Part shown: one piece after another, positions 60,431-64,000 of the stretch
Layout: the number at the start of each line of letters is the position of its first letter
Position numbering within the stretch: position 1 is the first letter of the stretch
DNA from: Paenibacillus larvae subsp. larvae
Lineage (GTDB): Bacteria; Bacillota; Bacilli; Paenibacillales; NBRC-103111
Length of the DNA: 64,000 nt
Reading direction: 5' to 3'
NCBI RefSeq assembly: GCF_002003265.1
Contig: NZ_CP019687.1
Span: 2,356,001 to 2,420,000, forward strand
Notes under the pieces: generated by a model
Told to the model about the DNA's origin: nothing
Databases searched by the model: none
The model's input: only the letters and a program-made list of their open reading frames with translations
Made by a program: the position numbers and the translations under genes

Positions 60431-60729
60431 AGTAGGCAAAAGAAGCAGAGGCATGCCTGCGATAATGCCTTTTTTCTTTGATAAAATGATTAAATAAACA
60501 TGGGAAAAGCCGTTTTAGGAACAAATAAGGGACAAACCCGTAAGCCCCCAAAACAATCGCCGCCCCTTGTACTCCCGTTTTCCCGCTCTTGTCAAAATTG
60601 CCGCTTAAGCCGGGATTAGCCAATCCTGCATAAAAATCCGGAATTAGTCAAACCTGCCTCAAAAGCCGGATAATCAGAGGAATAAAATTCCACAAAATAG
60701 TAACATTTTTCCCCTTTTGTTCACTAAAA
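60431..60729. other. Gene-free region between duplicated leaders
   Basis: Contains the terminator-like hairpin GGCATGCC...AATGCCTTTTTT (60450-60481) and imperfect repeats of GCCGGGATTAGCCAATCC/TCCGGAATTAGTCAAACC (60609-60655). No gene seen on either strand. Confidence 0.45.
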
Positions 60730-60868
60730 TAAATGTTAATATGAAAACGTTACCAAATAAATAATCAGGAGGTGGTTCTAATGAGCTAAATTAAAAATCC
60801 CCGTAATGGGCGTGAAGTTTAGTTGTTGTCCACTTACATGTTATTTTTTTCACAACCTTAGAAGAAAA
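60730..60868 (+). repeat. Leader-like duplicated element, copy 2, before chitinase gene
   Basis: Promoter TTTTGT (60716-60721), 16 bases, TAATAT (60738-60743); then AGGAGGTGGTT and ATGAGC followed at once by TAA; later TTGTCCACTTACATGTTATTTT then TTTCACAACCTTAGAAG. Corresponds block by block to copy 1, but the mini-ORF is closed after two codons. It would form the 5' leader of the chitinase mRNA. Confidence 0.6.
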
Positions 60869-60881
60869 CAGGAGGATGATG

Positions 60882-62174
60882 ATGAAAAAGAAAAAATGCT
60901 TCATGACAATCACTTCGTTAGCAGTTGCCGGAGTCATGCTGGGAAGTGCACTCCCCCCGGTGACGGCTGGTTCTATTCATGATCATCAGACACAATCCGC
61001 TGTGTACGGGCAGTCATCCAAAGCATGGGATTTTTCGCAAATTCAAGCAGGATACGGGTACGAAAATTGGGGAATTAAACAGTATGTACCGTATTTTGAT
61101 GTGGGGGCATATCCTCAAAACCCTTTATTGATGTATGATTACATGACGAAAACAGGGACTCAAGAGGCTTTTCTGGGTTTTCTGGTTACGAATCCGCAAA
61201 CGGATGAATTAGTCTGGAGCGGAAGCAATAAACCTGTTGACGTTTTACAACCAAACGGCAGGGATATGATTTTCGATGATATCCGAAGATTACGTGAGCA
61301 AGGAAAAGATTTAGGAATTGCAGTGGGCGGTGCCGGAGCAACCATGCTCCCCGAAACCGTGAAAAGTGCAGAAGATGCCGTAAAGGAATATAAAGAATTT
61401 CTTACCGCTTATGGCTTTACACATCTTGATTTTGATATTGAGGGAAATCTGACTCCGGATAAAAAAGGTCATGAAAATCGGGCAAAAGTGATTAAACAAT
61501 TAAAAAAAGAATTACAATCTGAAGGACAGCCTCTGTCCGTTTCTTATACTCTGGCTTTAGGAAAGAGCGGAATTGAACCGAAGGAAGTTGCCATTATCGA
61601 ACCGGCAATTAAAGAAGGGGTAGATATATCCCGTCTTAATTTTATGGCTTTTGATTACGGAGAGATCAATGAATCATTAGTGGAAACAACAATAAAAGCA
61701 TTACGCAGTACCCATACGACATTAAAAGACCTTTATCAAAAATATGGATATGACAAAACAGATGCTGACATTTGGAATCTTATGGGGATTACATCCATGA
61801 CCGCACAAGATGATCAAGGTCATCCGTTCACATTAAAAGATGTTCAGGCGACAATTGATTTCGCCAATAGTGTCGGGATTCCATTTTTGTCCATGTGGAG
61901 TATAAACAGAGACTCTAATGATAATAGTTGGGTACATCCCGGCACCCAAGAGGGGGATTACAGTAAAGCATTTGTAACATTCATATCGGAAGACGGAAGT
62001 AAAGATCCGTTTAAACCAATTCCAACGTACAGCTACCCTAAATATGATGAAAGTAAAAGTTACAATGCAGGAGAAAGAGTTGGTTATAACGGGAAAGCAT
62101 ACCTGTGTATAGGATGGGCAAATCCTCATGATAATCCGGAGGCAGCACCTTGGGCATGGAAATACCTGAAATAG
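60882..62174 (+). CDS. Secreted GH18 chitinase with carbohydrate-binding module
   Basis: Protein of 430 residues. Signal peptide: MKKKKCFM, hydrophobic ITSLAVAGVMLGSALPP, cleavage near VTAG. The GH18 barrel spans about residues 45-360, with the catalytic signature FTHLDFDIEGN (DxxDxDxE form, acid Glu last), the substrate-assisting RLNFMAFDYGE and a MWSINRDS strand. The C-terminal module (residues about 378-430; YDESKSYNAGERVGYNGKAY, with Trp-rich NPEAAPWAWKYL) is CBM5/12-like. ATG 60882 lies seven bases after AGGAGG; two earlier ATG codons touch it. It probably degrades chitin in insect or fungal material. Sits beside prophage lysis genes, so it may be prophage-carried cargo. Confidence 0.9.
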   Translation: MKKKKCFMTITSLAVAGVMLGSALPPVTAGSIHDHQTQSAVYGQSSKAWDFSQIQAGYGYENWGIKQYVPYFDVGAYPQNPLLMYDYMTKTGTQEAFLGFLVTNPQTDELVWSGSNKPVDVLQPNGRDMIFDDIRRLREQGKDLGIAVGGAGATMLPETVKSAEDAVKEYKEFLTAYGFTHLDFDIEGNLTPDKKGHENRAKVIKQLKKELQSEGQPLSVSYTLALGKSGIEPKEVAIIEPAIKEGVDISRLNFMAFDYGEINESLVETTIKALRSTHTTLKDLYQKYGYDKTDADIWNLMGITSMTAQDDQGHPFTLKDVQATIDFANSVGIPFLSMWSINRDSNDNSWVHPGTQEGDYSKAFVTFISEDGSKDPFKPIPTYSYPKYDESKSYNAGERVGYNGKAYLCIGWANPHDNPEAAPWAWKYLK

Positions 62175-62325
62175 CTTTGAGAGAAAATTTTATGAAGTTG
62201 CTGAATCCTGCCTTTTGAAAAATGGGATCTGAACCTAATTAGCTGAAACAAAGAAAAAAAACCGGATCAGCGTATTTTTATAAGCTGTAGAGAGAAGAAA
62301 AGAGAGAATGAAAGAATTGGATAAG

Positions 62326-62383
62326 GGCATTATCCCGCAGTTTCCTGTAGGGACATGTCTGCCTGGGATAATGCCTTTTTTTC
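62326..62383. terminator. Shared terminator of chitinase and prophage lysis genes
   Basis: GGCATTATCCC, a 28-base loop, GGGATAATGCC and TTTTTTTC. The right arm with its T-run closely resembles the hairpin at 60450-60481. Confidence 0.85.
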
Positions 62384-62391
62384 TTTGGAAT

Positions 62392-63165
62392 CTAGCAAAT
62401 TTGCCTCATCCGGATAATCGACATAATAGTCAGGAGTTCCTCCGGGGTCATCTCACAGCCGTAGGCTTTCTCCACTAATGTATAGTCGTTTAGCACCGGA
62501 GGAACAATCTTGCCATCAACAGATTCATGATACATCCGGTTCAGTTCCCCGGCAAGCTGTCTCCATGTTTCCAATGGCAAATTCATCTTCATGCCCCACC
62601 ACTCCGTTTCCCTGATTAGATTGGTATTCTTGTTCTCCATTTCAACACATACATCATTTATAAATTGTTCGAACGTCTTCCCGCCTGTTGCAAGTGCCGA
62701 ATCCGGGTCCACCTTGCGGCCGGGATCAAGCGTTTTGTGGCTGACTATATGCTTGCGCGGGTTTAAGTCAAATTTCCTGCACAGGTAAGCAAAATACCAC
62801 ACGTACCGACGGTAGGCCTTCTCAAAATGGATGTGTCCGCCATAGCACAGTTCAACTCCGACCGCCGCATCATTTGCGCTGCATCCGTATAACCGTTTGT
62901 CTGTCGGAACATCGTAGCGCACGTGCCATGCTTTTTCATTAAGCGGGATAATCTCCAGGATCTCTGTATCGTCGATAAAGACGTGAGCAGATGCGCTGCG
63001 TTCTGTCATCGTATTGAAATAATTTCGGTTATTTCGGGCCGTTGACCCGGGATTCCCGGTATCATGGGCTACAAGAAAGACCGGACCCCTTAATTTGGAG
63101 CCCGGCCTTGTATTGTCCCGGATGCGGATATAGTCTTGGGTGATGGAGTATTGGTTTCCATTCAA
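62392..63165 (-). CDS. Phage endolysin, N-acetylmuramoyl-L-alanine amidase
   Basis: Zinc amidase (Amidase_2) of 257 residues that cuts the glycan-peptide bond of peptidoglycan at lysis. Ligands: first His in FLVAHDTGNPGSTARNN, second His and Asp in IVSHKTLDPGRKVDPD; AHVFIDDTEILEIIP and AWHVRYDVP are typical. The C-terminal 70 residues (WWGMKMNLPLETWRQLAGEL) are helical and may bind wall. Starts inside the stop of the holin gene (ATGA), the usual phage lysis coupling. Confidence 0.92.
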   Translation of the reverse strand: MNGNQYSITQDYIRIRDNTRPGSKLRGPVFLVAHDTGNPGSTARNNRNYFNTMTERSASAHVFIDDTEILEIIPLNEKAWHVRYDVPTDKRLYGCSANDAAVGVELCYGGHIHFEKAYRRYVWYFAYLCRKFDLNPRKHIVSHKTLDPGRKVDPDSALATGGKTFEQFINDVCVEMENKNTNLIRETEWWGMKMNLPLETWRQLAGELNRMYHESVDGKIVPPVLNDYTLVEKAYGCEMTPEELLTIMSIIRMRQIC

Positions 63166-63572
63166 TGCTTATCCCCCTTTTCCTTTTCGGATTTTCCTTT
63201 CAACACGGCTATAGCTTCTTTCAGAAACGGAGGAATAGGCACACCGATCCGCCCGCAATTTTCCAGTATACTTACCATTTCATTGAAGATATAAAAGATG
63301 ACGACCGCATCACGGAGAAACGGGGATTGTCCCAGATAAATATCAATTTTGTGGGAAATAACCACCAGGATAAAGATCGTGATTTTACGGGCGATGCCGA
63401 TATATCCGGCTTTGCTTACCAGAGTTCCTTCCAGAAAGGCCGATATCATTCCGGTAATGTAATCTACAATGACGCAAAATAGTAAAATATCCAGCGCTGC
63501 CCCCCACCCTCCAAACAAATAAGAAACCGCCCCTCCTCCCGCCGCTACAGCCGGCTTTAATACTTTCTCCAT
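63162..63572 (-). CDS. Phage holin (toxin secretion/phage lysis holin family)
   Basis: Membrane protein of 136 residues with three to four TM helices. Family signature DILLFCVIVDYITGMISAFL followed by VSKAGYIGIARKITIFILVV, then VVIFYIFNEMVSILENCGRI and GVPIPPFLKEAIAVLKGKSE. Forms the inner-membrane lesion that releases the amidase encoded downstream. Good ribosome site (GGAGGAT) before ATG 63572. Confidence 0.93.
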   Translation of the reverse strand: MEKVLKPAVAAGGGAVSYLFGGWGAALDILLFCVIVDYITGMISAFLEGTLVSKAGYIGIARKITIFILVVISHKIDIYLGQSPFLRDAVVIFYIFNEMVSILENCGRIGVPIPPFLKEAIAVLKGKSEKEKGDKH

Positions 63573-63610
63573 GTTATCCTCCTGTTTTTGAGCATAAAAA
63601 TAACGCCTTA

Positions 63611-63772
63611 TTATTTGGCGCTAACTGATTCTGATTCTTCTTCCATTTTCCCAAGCTTCTTGCCGACTATTTCCCGGAGATTGTACAGGTCAGGGACTTC
63701 GCTGTATGGATATACTCCAGCAACCACCGCTCTGCACCAAACGTCCACACAGATACTGACTTCATTAAACAT
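63611..63772 (-). CDS. CD1375-like small phage protein
   Basis: Protein of 53 residues from ATG 63772 (MFNEVSICVDVWCRAVVAGV, YPYSEVPDLYNLREIVGKKL). The pattern V-W-x-x-x-V-x-x-G-x-x-x-x-x-x-EVP-x-x-x-x-L-R-x-x-V is that of the CD1375/XkdX-sized proteins placed between tail genes and the holin in Bacillota prophages. Overlaps the stop of the preceding gene by eight bases. Confidence 0.7.
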   Translation of the reverse strand: MFNEVSICVDVWCRAVVAGVYPYSEVPDLYNLREIVGKKLGKMEEESESVSAK

Positions 63773-64000
63773 CTTTCTTACCTCCCAATGCTAGTGTTAG
63801 CTCCATAATGGCTTTATCCATATCTTCCTTTTGCTTATTCAAAGCTTCTTCCAGGTCACTGATTCGCTGCTCAGGCACTGGAGAATCTGGATGGGCTTCG
63901 GCATTCTCCTGCTCCTCACGCTCTTTTACAATGTGTTCAAACACTTTTTGTGCTTTTACCTCCAAGCTGTCGTTCTCTTCAAAAAGGTTGCCGCCAGCGT
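63765..64000 (-). CDS. Phage tail-region protein, C-terminal part (runs off window)
   Basis: The frame is open to the right edge (GGNLFEENDSLEVKAQKVFE upstream of a possible TTG at 63965). The C-terminus is a coiled coil (ISDLEEALNKQKEDMDKAIM) typical of XkdW-like or hypothetical tail-associated proteins just ahead of the small CD1375-like gene. Family not certain. Confidence 0.6.
   Translation of the reverse strand, partial: AGGNLFEENDSLEVKAQKVFEHIVKEREEQENAEAHPDSPVPEQRISDLEEALNKQKEDMDKAIMELTLALGGKKDV

Noticed and set aside
60303..60497. Plus-strand ORF of 64 residues over the leader element
   Set aside because: It ignores the strong ribosome site in the element and reads through the hairpin terminator; the short frame at 60349 is better supported.

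Overview
The window comes from an endospore-forming, low-to-moderate GC member of the Bacillota. The best fit is Paenibacillaceae, plausibly Paenibacillus larvae or a close relative. This is inferred from the CotF-type coat proteins, YtvI-like and LapA-like membrane proteins, Bacillus-type sigma-A promoters, GerE-era sporulation gene content, a decayed ETX/MTX2 pore-forming toxin, a secreted GH18 chitinase and many pseudogenes. No 16S or other species-level marker is present.

Left part (1-21500), mostly housekeeping: the end of pepF; a LapA-like protein; a frameshifted NCS2 purine permease behind a promoter with paired PurBoxes; DUF92; a TagA-like glycosyltransferase; a fumarylacetoacetase-family hydrolase; a coat protein; two MFS pumps; an O-methyltransferase; a THUMP rRNA methyltransferase; a cysteine-free HesB-like protein; map; a YtvI-like permease; a chimeric, decayed RND pump/TetR locus; a frameshifted LysM-M14 peptidase; glutamate racemase; and a MerR-MFS pair (yfmP/yfmO type).

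Flexible zone (21500-30100): AT-rich and full of debris. It holds a toxin remnant with a near-perfect promoter, a tandem array of covarying hairpins with promoter-terminator small RNA units, phage lysis-gene remnants fused to half a purple acid phosphatase gene, melA, AraC crumbs, two dead IS605-type TnpB genes with their structured ends, and an IS3-family tail.

Middle (30100-41900): stress-type YtxH/DUF948 proteins, the selenium genes selD-mnmH (mnmH frameshifted), a SufR-like regulator, a YutE-like protein, VanZ, tRNA-Ala(GGC), then an accessory patch with an XRE/membrane pair, a headless TPR receptor coupled to an intact exported-peptide gene (RRNPP-like), tandem small paralogous genes and a broken methyltransferase.

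Ethanolamine utilisation region (41900-58500): a complete minus-strand Eut microcompartment locus (eutG, S, P, V, W, A, B, C, L, K-like, E, M, T, pduL, unknown, N, tandem-BMC, H). EutW/EutV sense ethanolamine. EutV should act by antitermination at three dual-hairpin leaders (before eutG, eutS and eutA). Upstream of eutG lies a cobalamin riboswitch followed by three A/G-type hexaloop hairpins, the architecture of the EutX/Rli55 regulator-sequestering sRNA. The lyase EutBC uses the cofactor made by EutT and protected by EutA. EutE, PduL and EutG process acetaldehyde inside the shell (EutM/L/N/K-like; eutS is frameshifted).

Right end (58700-64000): CotF-like genes (one frameshifted), a DUF2512 protein, an SOS-boxed YolD-like gene, duplicated leader elements, a GH18 chitinase with a carbohydrate-binding module, and the lysis end of a prophage (amidase, holin, small CD1375-like protein, partial tail gene).

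A striking number of genes carry one-base frameshifts. Three of them lie in runs of G, so either genome decay or sequence error must be considered throughout.
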